A DNA stretch of 64,000 bases, from contig OZ038532.1 of the NCBI GenBank assembly GCA_964036665.1, forward strand, positions 10,930,537-10,994,536, in the 5' to 3' direction. Below the pieces are notes generated by a model, which worked only from the letters and a program-made list of their open reading frames with translations, did no database searches and was not told where the DNA came from. Of the stretch, positions 45,916 to 58,423 are shown piece by piece; the first letter of the stretch is position 1, and the number at the start of each line of letters is the position of its first letter. Origin of the DNA: Gordius sp. MW1. Taxonomy: Eukaryota > Nematomorpha > Gordioida > Gordea > Gordiidae. Both the position numbers and the translations under genes were made by a program.

Positions 45916-47226
45916 GAAATTTATAGGCAACAGTTAGCACGCTCTTTTAACATCCTTTTCGTGGTTTCCCATATTATACAAAAAAAAATTTATTTAATTT
46001 CCTAGTATATTAAAGGTATCGAGTAATATTTAAGTTGATAGAGCACCACATAATAGATATTAATATTACTACATTTCTTTAAAAAAAATATATTCAAATT
46101 AAGATATTTTAAATTAAAGATTGTAGTTTAAATCAATGTAAATCAAGTCACAACTTTAAAAAATGTCAACTTAGACATATAGTAAACTTTAATTGCTCGA
46201 GATGAAAAGTTAAAAAAAGTAAAAAGAATTTAAAGATTTATTCCTAGAAACAAATGCATAGCCATATAGCAATTAAAACTAGACAACATAAAAGATAAAA
46301 ATTTTTAAATTCTATAGCAATTAAAAGATTAATGGCCTTTTAATGTTAAGAATGTTCTACCCAGGTTGATGATTAAATTCAACATACGGGGAAATAAGTT
46401 AGATGAAAATAGATTAATATAAAGGTATGGAGAATGGGAAAGCGTAAGTGTAGGAACATTAAAATTAATGATATAAAAATAAATGGGGATGAGTTTAAAA
46501 TAAGACTGGCGTTTATTTACGATTTACTCCTTTTTAAGTTTGAAAATAAATAAAGGGAACAAAGAACCCAAGAGAACACATTCTAATTTTTCAAATCAGG
46601 AATGCAATACCAAGGTAAGAAATTATTAGAGTTTTTGTAAAGAATTTTATATATAAGATATCATTTTTTGCACGGTCTATCCACTTATTTAACGTGAAAA
46701 TTATATATGCTATTATCGTATCCGATGATACGAAGATGAAGATATCTTCCCACCTCATCTTATTCAAAAGTTAAGAGTTCAACACGCGGTACAATTCTTT
46801 TGATCTTACACGTTGTACACTCATGACCATTATTCTTTTACATTTAATTTCTAGTACGCGTATGTTACCCCCCCCCCCCCCCGACGCGCTTATACGTTTG
46901 TGTTATTTATTTCTCCCCATATATGATTGTTTATCAACATGAATACGTATGAGTGATTTGTAGTAAGGAGATTGATACATTAATATAATTTTTCTTGGGA
47001 TAAAATAGATTGGCGAAATGTAGAGCGGTAAAGTACGATTACTATAAAAGTCCGTTCCACATTCTTAAACTTAGCATTTGATTTTGAAGCAAGTGACTTT
47101 AAAATTTGGAGACTGACCACACAATAAAGGGGGAGGGGGTAAATTTACCTTGATTGTTATCATTCTTATTCAATCATATTTTAATTGCTATGCAATTTTT
47201 TTATTTCACTAATATATTCCCAATTA
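45916..47226. other. AT-rich stretch upstream of KLHL10
   Basis: It contains a GTAGGAACATTAAA repeat copy at 46441-46560, a poly-C run near 46870 and a stray AATTGCTATGCAATT motif at about 47180. No promoter element could be pinned down for the kelch gene that starts at 47227. Confidence 0.45.
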
Positions 47227-50200
47227 ATGGTAACTACGCTTGATTCTACAAATTCAATGCATGTAGATTACGATCTTGATTTTTATGGGCCTAATGAAAC
47301 TTCAAATAGTGGTTGTGATAAGTATACAGTTTCTAGGAGAGATTCATTTTCATTTCACAACATGAGGATATTGGAGGAGTTTGGGGATAACCGGGGCGAA
47401 GGTTGTGATATATCTTTGAAGGTATACTATTGTTAACTTTAAGGCATGTTTTGCTATCAGATATGTTTTGTCCCTAAAAACAATTATTGTAAGCTTCTAC
47501 AATTTAAAAACAAAATATACTTATATACTTTATTTTTTGTAGGTCACCAAATTAGGTCCCTATTTTTACAAGTTTTTGACCTATTCTTAAAAAACAATTT
47601 ACACATAAATTTTGTCTTAGAAAGGTTGGAGAAACAACATTTACCGTCCACAAACTGTTGCTTAGCGAAAAAAGCTCTTATTTTCGTGCCCTTTTGTATT
47701 TTCATTTTCGGGATCCTTGCTGCAGGGAAATTGTAATTAAAGACTTGACTTCCCTCGATATGGATAAACTTAAAAAATACTGTTACACGGGAAAATATGA
47801 AATAAATACTGATAACGTTCAACTAAGGAATATTGTATAACTTTATAATCAATATGCTAATTATAATAGCATATGGCATTTTAAAATAATAGCATTTATG
47901 ATAAAAAAATATAGTGATATATATTGCTTGCCCTCCTATCTGATAAATTTCGAGATGAAAAGTTTTAGTATAAATAATCGTAAAAATAGTAGATTTTCAT
48001 CAAAAATTAAATCTAAAACCAATTAAGGTAGTTAATTATCTCTATATTCGCAACATCAACAAGAATTCTATTAATATCATTATGTTTTCTAGATAATTTA
48101 GAAAAAAAACATCTAGATAATTTAGAAAAAAACATTTGTTTTTTTCGCCAGGGGGTCTAACCCAATTCCCCCCTCCCCCCTGCTTACGCCACTATATAAA
48201 TACTTGGTTAATCGTAAAAATATATTTCGACATAAATTAATAATTATAAACTTCCTTTACAAACTTACAAAATCTAACAGGATACCTTTATCCTAGCCGA
48301 TCGATTTTCCTTCATAACTCTACTCGACTCCTGCGTTCGATACATGATAACCAATATCGACATAGATAATTGTTTTGGTCTCCTTAGCTTTGCCCAGTGG
48401 TTTAGTTACCCCCGCCTCTTAAACGCTGTTCAAGGTTATGTTCGGAGTAATTTTGAGCCTATAACAGAATTTAGCACCGACTTTTTAGCCATTTCGTTAC
48501 CGAATTTAGTTAATCTATTACTGAGAGAGGAATTAAACGTGAGGAACGAAGAAAAAGCTTTTGAAGCCATAATTAGATGGATTAGTCACGACCCTAACAC
48601 TAGGAAGGTTAATATAGTGCCATTGTTGAAAAGTATAAGGATGGGCCTAATAGATTTAATGTATTTTGGTGAAAAGGTTGAAACTTGTCCCTACATTAAA
48701 GATATTCCAGAATGTAAGCCCATAATAAAGGAGGCTAGGAGATGTATATACAACTTGAAGACCACATCATCTCCCGATACCGATATGGATGAAGAAGAAA
48801 TTTTAACGTTCAAGTTTAAACAATAAATTTAATTAAATTTTTCATAATTAATATTACAATTAAAGAATTAATTGTTGGTAACTGTCATGGGCGTACGCAG
48901 GTTTTGAATTAGAGGGGGCCAGATTAAAAAAAAAATTTTTTCTAAAATTTTCCTGAAAGCAAAAAAAAAAAATAATAAAAATAAAAATAAAAAAAAGGTC
49001 TCGACTATTCGGAGGGGGGGAGCCACATTAGGGTGGGGCAGAGCCTAATGAGGGTGGGGCAGGGCAAAATTAGGGGGGGGGGCAAAACAAATTTTTTTTT
49101 AATTCTTGAGGGTTTTTGTATTGAAAAAAATCTTATTTTTAAAATTAGGGGGGGCAGCCGCCCCCCTCCCTGCCCCCCCCCCCCCCCCCCCCCCCCTGCG
49201 TACGCCCATGGTAACTGTTATGATTAAAGGACATCTGCATCCTTTTTTAGAAAACCATAACTTATAAAAATGGACATTTAGGGTAAGTCCGTGATATTAT
49301 TATTTTTTTTTATAATATTAGAAATAAGATAATTAATAAATTGTGGGTTTTTTTATAATACTCAGAAGATAATAATAAATTGACTTAACCTTTATGTAAT
49401 ATATTGTTTAGACCGAAGTTGACGAAGCATAAAAACAAGGATACAGCTTTAAATTTAAAACATCGTTTTACAAAGAGAAGAGTACCTAACGAAATAATGT
49501 TCGTAATTGGTGGAATTGATATCCATAGTACTACTAGCATCGCAGAAGTATACGATGCTAGAGCAGATAGATGGGTCAGATGTCCAGATCTAGAACCCAG
49601 GGAATCTAGGTTTAATTAATTTAAAACGCAATGCAACTAATTAGGTTTTGGACCTCATGTTTGATTTATTTCATTTTTTCTGAGGTAGGTCAAGTAAAAA
49701 TTTTGGTTAGGAGTTGTAAAGTTTGCCATAATGATTCATTATTGCAGTTTAGCTTAAAAATTTTAGTCTTTCTAAATTTCCCGAGGCTAAAAAAAATCAG
49801 CGGCTGTAAACATAATAATCACAATTTTTAAGTAGACCATCTATGAAAATTCTAAGAATTTAAACTGAGCAGTTAACATGAATTCAGCCTAACTGTAAGC
49901 AAAGCTAAGTATAAATTCTTTAGCCGTATATTAACATTAAACCCATGGCCTATTACGGATTGATCAGTTTGGAGCAAAAGATCTATATGATAGGAGGTTT
50001 CTACGGGGACGATCACTACAACACTTGTAAGGTGTTGGAGCCTGGTCGATTGAGCCATATTACCCATATTCCGATTTGTAAATATAATTAACCACATTGC
50101 ATTGCCAATTAGAAAATCATCTATATATAAATATATCCTCATTAATTCAAATGCTTTCTAAGCCCGTGTATAAATGTATTGTATTGAATGCGATTTGCAG

Positions 50201-51961
50201 GGGAGACTAGGCTAACAGAAGATATATGGACCGAAATCGCTACTATGAACTCCGCTAGAAGTTATGTTAGCGTAGCGGCTTTAGGGGGCTCAATATAAGC
50301 CATAGGGGGATTTGATGGTCATGACTGTCTGAACACGGCCGAAAGGTTTTAACTATTTTGCATTTAAAAAACTGAATACTAACACACAACCCAATATTAT
50401 ATTTACATGTACATTAAACATATAGATGATAACATTAAAAAAAATTTCCTTTTAATTCTTGATTATGGTTGCTGGACAGCCAAAATATCTAAACCCATTT
50501 CAACCCTCCATTTTATCAATCCTAAAGTACCATATTGGAAACAAATTTTATAAAAAAGATCTTTGCTTGATATTTTTGATTGATATAATTCGATCGTCTA
50601 TTAAGGCACAGAATAACAAAAAAAGCATCTTTACGCTCTTAACATTCTAAATGTCGATCTTATTTACTATGTTAGTGGCTAATTTTCTTTATATATAAAA
50701 ATTTTAATATACTGTGAAAATGTATTCCAATCTACCAGCAATTCATGAAACTTTACTTAAGGTTTATTTTCGATCTTTGCTAATTTCGTTTTAATTTTTA
50801 ATAGGGTTTGAATATAATTCTCAGACATGTCATAATTGAAGTTTAGTATCTCATTACTCTTTGCGCACAAATATAATGAAGTTATGGTGCTCAATTTTCT
50901 ATTATTAAATTAATTTACTTAGTCGCATAAAACGTTAAGGGGTCTTATTAATTCGATGTATACTTGTAATTCGTACGCAAAGTAGGATATTGCAGCAATA
51001 GGAAAAATCCCGTATTAAGCCACAAATTCATAAGTCGTCTTAGCATTTCAAATTCTAATCTAGGTACGACCAGAAGCAAAATCAATGGACCCCAATTACC
51101 CCCATGCATTATAAGGGCAAGGACGCTAGCGCGACCGTTTTGCGAGATCGAATATACATAGTGGGCGGTTTTAATGGTCAAGAATGCATGTGCAGCGCTG
51201 AATATTATGACCCGACCAGCGATACTTGGACTCTAATATCATCTATGAATGTGAAGCGGAGCGGGGTGGGTGTCGTAGCTTTACACGATAAGCTGTATGC
51301 TCTAGGTGGTTTTAATGGAATCTCGTACTTGGTTACGGCTGAAAGATACAATCCCGATGGTGGTAATTGGGAATCCTTGCCCGAAATGGATCAACCTCGA
51401 AGCAATTTCGCTTGCCAGGTATACTAAAGTTTTAAACTTGTTATACATACGTAGCCATAGAGGGCGGTAATTACCCCTCCCTGCCTCCCCTTGGCTACAC
51501 CCATGTACGTAGCCTATTTATTCAAAACTAATCGCCATCTCAGTGGAGAGGTCACCTATTTAGTGGCTTAATTGGTTTTCCAATATTATTTTATTGCCCA
51601 TTTATAATATCTGAACTCAATTGTATAAAAAATGCTTAAATTATCCCTAGCCTAGCACTTAAATTATTTAAGCGAGCAACACTCGAAATTAAAAAAATAT
51701 TATGTTCCTTTTAAAAACTAATTTAATTTTATTAGGCAACAAATTTTATAGAATAACTATATGCAGGTAATAGATGATGTGATATACGTGGTGGGTGGCT
51801 TTAATGGAGTATTTTCCATACAACAAGTGGATTGCTTCAATGACAAAACCCATGACTGGTTTAAAAAAGCGCATTATACGAATTTATCCCGAAGGGCCTC
51901 GATTGCTTGTGTTATTGCCAATTTACCAAACAGAAATAAATTCATATATTCTCGGCTCTAA
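47227..51961 (+). CDS. KLHL10: KLHL10-type BTB-BACK-kelch protein, one in-frame stop
   Basis: KLHL10 is a Cullin-3 substrate adaptor of the male germ line. Phase-consistent exons: 47227-47421, 47625-47834, 48281-48813, 49412 to about 49574, 49924-50044, 50201-50345, 51064-51418, 51767-51961. They total 639 codons including the end; human KLHL10 is about 608 residues. BTB: GCDISLKVGETTFTVHKLLL. BACK: NEEKAFEAIIRWISHDP. Kelch blades include MFVIGG, YDARADRW, KIYMIGGF, AIGGFDGHDCLNTAER, DRIYIVGGFNGQE and VIYVVGGFNG. The donors of exons 3 and 4 are least certain. Defect: TAA at 50296-50298 in GGSI*AIGGFDG, where the inverted copy has TAC (Tyr). Conserved PRAYHG is altered to PMAYYG. Either a very recent pseudogene or a read-through/assembly issue. 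Confidence 0.82.
48886..49210. mobile_element. Complete CATGGGCGTACGCAGG MITE with 8-bp duplication
   Basis: A 325-bp element with a perfect 16-bp inverted repeat (CATGGGCGTACGCAGG / CCTGCGTACGCCCATG). It is flanked by gtaactgt at 48878-48885 and 49211-49218. The matching position in the other palindrome arm (about 54487-54500) is an empty site with one gtaactgt, which proves both boundaries. G-runs and C-runs of ten or more make up the core. Confidence 0.95.
51440..51510. mobile_element. Deleted CATGGGCGTAGCC-family MITE, present in both palindrome arms
   Basis: TACGTAGCCATAGAGGGCGG to TGGCTACACCCATG, flanked by tacgtagcc, is a short internal-deletion derivative. The inverted arm has the same scrap at about 52200-52270, so this insertion predates the duplication. 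Confidence 0.65.
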
Positions 51962-52269
51962 CATAAAATTCTCTTTGCCTTTTCAATTTAATGTTGAATT
52001 AATAAATCTTTGTGTGTCTGTAAGTGTAAATAAAAGATATTTTATCTAAAGTATGTTTGTATTGATAATTTAAGCATTTTTTATACAATTGAGTTCAGAT
52101 ATTATAAATGGGCAATAAAATAATAAAGGAAAACCAATTAAGCCACTAAATAGGTGACCTCTCCACTGAGATGGCGATTAGTTTTGAATAAATAGGCTAC
52201 GTACATGGGTGTAGCCAAGGGGAGGCAGGGAGGGGTAATTACCGCCCTCTATGGCTACGTATGTATAAC

Positions 52270-54942
52270 AAGTTTAAAACTTTAGTATACCTGGCAAGCG
52301 AAATTGCTTCGAGGTTGATCCATTTCGGGCAAGGATTCCCAATTACCACTATCGGGATTGTATCTTTCAGCCGTAACCAAGTACGCGGTCCATTAAAACC
52401 ACCCAGAGCATACAGCTTATCGTGTAAAGCTACGACACCCACCCCGCTCCGCTTCACATTCATAGATGATATTAGAGTCCAAGTATCGCTGGTCGGGTCA
52501 TAATATTCAGCGCTGCACATGCATTCTTGACCATTAAAACCGCCCACTATGTATATTCGATCTCGCAAAACGGTCGCGCTAGCGTCCTTGCGCTTATAAT
52601 GCATGGGTGTAATTGGGGTCCATTGATTTTGCTTCTGGTCGTACCTAGATTAGAATTTGAAATGCTAAGACGACTTATGAATTTGTGGCTTAATACGGGA
52701 TTTTTCCTATTGCTGCAATAACCTACTTTGCGTACGAATTACAAGTATACATCGAATTAATAAGACCCCTTAACGTTTTATGCGACTAAGTAAATTAATT
52801 TAATAATAGAAAATTGAGCACCATAACTTCATTATATTTGTGCGCAAAGAGTTATGAGATACTAAACTTTAATTATGACATGTCTGAGAATTATATTCAA
52901 ACCCTATTAAAAATTAAAACGAAATTAGCAAATATCGAAAATAAACCTTAAGTAAAGTTTCATGAATTGCTGGTAGATTGGAATACATTTTCACAGTATA
53001 TTAAAATTTTTATATATAAAGAAAATTAGCCACTAACATAGTAAATAAGATCGACATTTAGAATGTTAAGAGCGTAAAGATGCTTTTTTTGTTATTCTGT
53101 GCCTTAATAGACGATCGAATTATATCAATCAAAAATATCAAACAAAGATCTTTTTTAAATTTGTTTCCAATAATGGTACTTTAGGATTGATAAAATGGAG
53201 GGTTGAAATGGGTTTAGATATTTTGGCTCAGCAACCATAATCAAGAATTAAAAGGAAATTTTTTTTTGAATGTTATCATCTATATGTTTAATGTACATGT
53301 AAATATAATATTGGGTTGTGTGTTAGTATTCAGTTTTTTAAATGCAAAATAGTTAAAACCTTTCGGCCGTGTTGAGACAGTCATGGCCATCGAATCCCCC
53401 TATGGCGTATATTGAGCCCCCTAAAGCCGCTACGCTAACATAACTTCTAGCGGAGTTCATAGTAGCGATTTCGGTCCACATATTTTCTGTTAGCCTAGTC
53501 TCCCCTGCAAATCGCATTCAATACAATACATTCATAAACGGGCTTAGAAAGCATTTGAATTAATGAGGATATATTTATATATAGATGATTTTCTAATTGG
53601 CAATGCAATGTGGTTAATTATATTTACAAATCGGAATATGGGTAATATGGCTCAATCGACCAGGCTCCAACACCTTACAAGTGTTGTAGTGATCGTCCCC
53701 GTAGAAACCTCCTATCATATAAATCTTTTGCTCCAAACTGATCAATCCGTGGTAGGCCCTGGGTTTAATGTTGATATACGGCTAAAGAATTTATACTTAG
53801 CTTTGCTTACAGTTAGGCTGAATTCATGTTAACTGCTCAGTTTAAATTCTTAGAATTTTCATAGATGGTCTACTTAAAAATTGTGATTATTATGTTTACA
53901 GCCGCTGATTTTTTTTAGCCTCGGGAAATTTAGAAAGACTAAAATTTTTAAGCTAAACTGCAATAATGAATCATTATGGCAAACTTTACAACTCCTAACC
54001 AAAATTTTTACTTGACCTACCTCGGAAAAAATGAAATAAATCAAACATGAGGTCCAAAACCTAATTAGTTGCATTGCGTTTTAAATTAATTAAACCTAGA
54101 TTCCCTGGGTTCTAGATCTGGACATCTGACCCATCTATCCTCTAGCATCGTATACTTCTGCGATGGTAGTAGTACTATGGATATCAATTCCACCAATTAC
54201 GAACATTAATTCGTTAGGTACTCTTCGCTTTGTAAAACGATGTTTTAAATTTAAAGCTGTATCCTTGTTTTTATGCTTCGTCAACTTCGGTGTAAACAAT
54301 ATATTACATAAAGGTTAAGTTAATTTATTATTATCTTCTGAGTATTATCAAAAAACCCACAATTTATTAATTATCTTATTTCTAATATTATAAAAAAAAA
54401 TAATAATATCACGGACTTACCCTAAATGTCCATTTTTATAAGTTATGGTTTTCTAAAAAAAGGATGCAGATGTCCTTTAATCATAACAGTTACCAACAAT
54501 TAATTCTTTAATTGTAATATTAATTATGAAAAATTAATTAAATTTATTGTTTAAACTTGAACGTTAAAATTTCTTCTTCATCCATATCGGTATCGGTAGA
54601 TGATGTGGTCTTCAAGTTGTATATACATCTCTTAGCCTCCTTTATTATGGGCTTACATTCTGGAATATCTTTAATGTAGGGACAAGTTTCAACCTTTTCA
54701 CCAAAATACATTAAATCTATTAGGCCCATCCTTATACTTTTCAACAATGGCACTATATTAACCTTCCTAGTGTTAGGGTCGTGACTAATCCATCTAATTA
54801 TGGCTTCAAAAGCTTTTTCTTCGTTCCTCACGTTTAATTCCTCTCTCAGTAATAGATTAACTAAATTCGGTAACGAAAGGCCTAAAAAGTCGGTGCTAAA
54901 TTCTGTTATAGGCTCAAAATTACTCCGAACATAACCTTGAAC
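52270..54942 (-). pseudogene. KLHL10: Inverted partial KLHL10 copy (exons 3 part to 7)
   Basis: Reading leftward: BACK part (54942-54544), kelch exon 4 (about 54290-54110), exon 5 (about 53778-53640), exon 6 (about 53505-53362) and exon 7 (about 52640-52290). Exons 1-2 and the last exon are absent. Exon 4 lost two bases (GATGCTAGAGGATAGATGG), which brings in a stop. Exon 7 lost one base after GGFNG (about 52390), which shifts the frame. Yet exons 5 and 6 keep residues conserved in KLHL10 (PRAYHG and GGSIYAIGG) that are mutated in the left copy. It cannot encode a full protein, but it is nearly perfectly complementary to the left-arm transcript. Confidence 0.88.
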
Positions 54943-54959
54943 CGGGATAGCGATTAAGA

Positions 54960-55240
54960 GAATTGATGCCAACCCTTGCTTCTAAACATTTCTTTTTATT
55001 TGAGATATTTAACTTATAAATTTAGATTTTAACATGTTTATTTTTTCTCGTGTTTTTAAAAGTTCTCATTTACGTACATTTTCCTGTGCATTTGGCATAA
55101 ACCCTAGCCGATACTCCAAAAATTGTCAAGTAAGAGGGGAGTAAGTGAAAGTGGGCAAAAGGTAGCTAGGGGTAGTACGAGTGAGGGGGAGAATCGAACG
55201 AGTGCCGTAATTAATTATTTATACAAATTTTCCATCACTA
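54960..55240. other. No gene recognised
   Basis: Mixed AT-rich sequence outside the palindrome, with purine-rich GTGAAAGTGGGCAAAAGG-type tracts. No coding, RNA or repeat signal stands out. Confidence 0.4.
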
Positions 55241-55244
55241 TGGC

Positions 55245-55435
55245 CAGTGGTGATATTTTATAATGGATAGCAGACAGTCTGGTATTAACAAGAACATTTA
55301 ATTTAAAAAAAAAATTAAAAAAAATTTCTTTTAGTTTGAAAAAAGGGCTAAATTCTGAAACTACCAGCCCGATTCGCCCGAAACTTTACCCGTAGGTGCC
55401 CAGGGCGGCCAGGGGTAAAATAGCTTTTAGGAACA
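55245..55435. repeat. Interspersed repeat block (ACCAGCCCGATTCGC family), copy 2
   Basis: It repeats the package seen at 8960-9160: GTATTAACAAGAACATTTAA, AAAAAGGGCTAAATTCTGAA, CTACCAGCCCGATTCGCCCG and CGTAGGTGCCCAGGGCGGCC, in the same order. The two sites share a whole transposon-like segment, not just a motif. Confidence 0.7.
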
Positions 55436-55679
55436 CGTAGGAAGAGGTAATTATTAATTTAATCTTTTTCCCTTTAATATAGTAGGCCTCTCATATATGT
55501 GTGGTATATAAACTCCCAAAATTAGTAAAGAATATACATTACTTTCGTAAAAATCATTATATTTGGCCTATGCTCATGCATATATAAAATAAATATGTCA
55601 ATATCTTAGTAAGCCATCAGAATAATAAAAAGGAAAAAAAGAGTTGTCAGGGGTTTTTATAGTGGTTTCTCCTGGGTTC

Positions 55680-55815
55680 TTTGTTCCCTTTAATTATTTT
55701 CAAACTTAAAAAGGGACTAACTCGTAAATAAACGTCAGTCTTATTTTAACCTCATCCCCCCTTATTCCTATGTCATTAATTTTAATGTTCCTACACTTAC
55801 GATTTCCCATCCTCC
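55680..55815 (-). repeat. GTAGGAACATTAAA interspersed repeat, reverse copy
   Basis: The complement contains CGTAAGTGTAGGAACATTAA and AATGACATAGGAATAAGGGG, matching 34831-35240, 44873-44936 and 46441-46560. Confidence 0.7.
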
Positions 55816-56254
55816 ATATCCCTATATTAATCTATTTTCATCTAACTTTTTTCCCCATTGTTGAATTTAATGATCAACCTAGGTAGAACATTCTCAACAT
55901 TAGCCATGCCCATTAATCTTTTTCTATCGAATTAATATAATTAAAAACCTTCACAAACTACATTTCTCTGTGCTCGGCACTGTATAAGTTAAAAATTAAA
56001 ATAAATTTATAGCAAAAATAATTAATTGATAATCAAAAATAAATTCCATAAAACATCATGTTTCGGGTCGGGGTTAGACAAATTAAATGCAAAAAATGGT
56101 CATAACTAAACCAACAAGTTAGAACAAGTTAAAACTAAGGTGGACAGTACATTTTTCTTTTTAAGTGAGCCTGTATATTACATAGCAATTAATAAGAGGT
56201 AATTTAACAAGGCTGTATGATTTATAACGTGTAGCTCATAGTTATTTTTATAGG

Positions 56255-56345
56255 AAACTAGCTGTGCCCGGCCAAGCGTTGCTTTGGCTCAGTCCTTAAG
56301 TGGTTAAATAAGTATAAGCTATTAATAAGACTTATCTAAAATGGG
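56255..56345 (+). repeat. ACTAGCTGTGCCCGGCC interspersed repeat end
   Basis: AACTAGCTGTGCCCGGCCAA followed by GCGTTGCTTTGGCTC is the widely met arthropod/animal repeat motif (ACTAGCTG..CCGGC..CGTTG). The same motif is split by the element at 36367-38007. Only the end is visible here. Confidence 0.5.
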
Positions 56346-56839
56346 GTCATATATGAAATAATTTATAATGTGAAAGGTCCGAATGATTTTATGAACCCAC
56401 TATTTTTAGTATATATTTATATAATAGGACAAACCAAATGCAAATTCTGTTTTAGTCATCAAATCCGACTAAAATTAAATGATTTTGAAAAAATTGCTTG
56501 TTAATGCTGTTACTTATTATACAATAATACCATTATTTTATTTTTCTAGTTAGCTGATTTATTTGAAATACAATTTTCTTTAATATAATAAAATAAGTAA
56601 TTGAAGGATGGATAATTATTAAAAATATGCTTCTATGATCGACCACGTGATAATAATGACAAAAACTGCATAATTTAAATTTTATTTATTTAATTTAAAT
56701 AGTCTGTTAAACCCCAATAATTTTAACCGTATACTGTAACATTTTTATTATACTTTTAAATATCTAATTCGCGAAAACTTCAGCTTTGTACGTATGACGT
56801 CATTATTGTATATGCTGCTATGAAACTGGACGGGAAATG

Positions 56840-57115
56840 TCAGATATTTTTAAAACAAAAAGGTATTTTAGGAATCTGAAAAAGCTATTTTACCGCGGGC
56901 CTATCTGGGCATCTACGGCTAAATTTTCGCTCGCGGATCTGCAGTTTCAGAATTTAGCCCTTTTTTAAAACCAAAAGGCCGAGAAATGTCCGATATTTTT
57001 AAAACTAAAAGGAATTTTAGCAATCTGAAAAAGCTCCTTTACACCTGGCCGCCCTGAGAACCTACGGGTAAAGTTTCGCGCGAATCGGGCCGGTAGTTTC
57101 AGAATTTATTCTCAT
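56840..57115 (-). repeat. ACCAGCCCGATTCGC-family repeats, partly duplicated
   Basis: Two successive blocks contain GGAATCTGAAAAAGCTATTT-like sequence, a CCGCCCTGAGAACCTACGGG-like block and GGTAGTTTCAGAATTTA, in inverse order to copies 1 and 2. Another block lies at 57655-57795 inside the retroposon-like repeat. Confidence 0.65.
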
Positions 57116-57339
57116 TTAAATATCTCATTTAATAAAAATTAATGATAGATAAATAATGACATTTATATATAAATAGCATTTACTCAGAATAATCAACGTT
57201 GGACTATTTTATATTACATTTAAAATATATATACTTTCATCTTTCTCATTTAAAATATCTCATTTAATGATTATGAGAAAAATTCATCTTCTTCACCTAT
57301 ATATTTTCTCAATAATCTATAATTTTATTTATTTCAGGT

Positions 57340-57555
57340 TAATTCATAAATTTTATGTTGTCCCCGTTAAGAAAAGATGACGTTTAAGAAATTTAATTCA
57401 TAAATTTTATGTTGTCTTGTCACCGTTAAGAAAAGATGACGTTTAAGAAATTTAATTCATAAATTTTATATTGTCACCGTTAAGGAAAGATGACGTTTAA
57501 GAAATTTAATTCATAAATTTTATGTTGTCACCGTTAAGAAAAGATTACGTTTTAC
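57340..57555. repeat. Tandem repeat, about 62 bp x4
   Basis: Four units of AATTCATAAATTTTATGTTG followed by TCACCGTTAAGAAAAGATGA and CGTTTAAGAAATTT. The second unit carries a TCTTG insertion. Confidence 0.9.
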
Positions 57556-57614
57556 AAACTACTATAAGTGATACACTTTTACTACAGAACTGTCTGTATA
57601 ATCAAATTTTCAAC

Positions 57615-57800
57615 GAACGCGAGGAGGTGCGTTTGATTGACATTTTATTGAACGTCAAAACGCATAAAACCCAATATCTCGAAAATTAAAAGGAATTTTA
57701 GAATTCTGAAAAAGCTATTTTACCCCTGGCCGCCCTGGAAACCTAGGGGTAAATTTTCGCGCGAATCGGGCCGGTAGTTTCAGAGATTAGCCCTTACATA
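57615..57800 (+). repeat. Retroposon-tail-like repeat, copy 2
   Basis: GTGCGTTTGATTGACATTTT and AACGCATAAAACCCAATATC match the repeat at 43109-43370. The second half belongs to the ACCAGCCCGATTCGC family, so the two families are joined here. Confidence 0.6.
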
Positions 57801-58423
57801 CATATATACATACGTATATACACTTTACTTTATATATATAGATAACTTAGAAGCTCTTATTATATAATATCTTTCAAAGTGTAAAACAATAATACCAATT
57901 GAATGGAGGTAATAGTTGAATATTCAAGCGATAATTTTACTTTTTAAAAATAACTATGAGTTATATTGCTGGGAAATAAGAGTTTACAAACAGTGAGCGA
58001 ATGTGGATACGAAGGCACACAAGAGATTACCAAACATGTAAGTGGTTGTTTTTGGGGACGGTCCCGGAGGATTAGTAGTTTTGCATTCAAATGCTTGTAA
58101 CCGAAACACTAATAGCAATAAAAAAATTAATAGATAAAGATAAAATGGAGAATTAACAAGAAAAAGAAAAGTAAATTAATAAAACGTTAGGTACCTATGG
58201 AAGGGGAAAATTTTCATTGGTGGGTTTTTTGAGGTTTTCTTTTTTCGTTTACAAGTGGGGGTTTCATCAGGGTGATTCTCTGCAAAAAATTGGTAAGATA
58301 TCATTTCCTTGAAATTAATTTAATTTGAAAGGGCATTAAAATTTAGAAATATTTAATTATTAATTAAAAAAAAAATTAAATTTAAATGCATAATGCAAGC
58401 ATACTTACGAGATCGGAAAGAAC

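Larger units (their letters stand above)
48428..54942. repeat. 6.5-kb palindrome (inverted duplication of KLHL10)
   Basis: Left arm 48428-51645 and right arm 52064-54942 are near-identical inverted copies of about 2.88 kb, once the 333 bp MITE plus duplication in the left arm is discounted. The spacer (51646-52063) holds the final KLHL10 exon and 3' flank. The outer break falls inside exon 3 (at GTTCAAGGTTAT), so the BTB exons were not duplicated. Confidence 0.93.
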
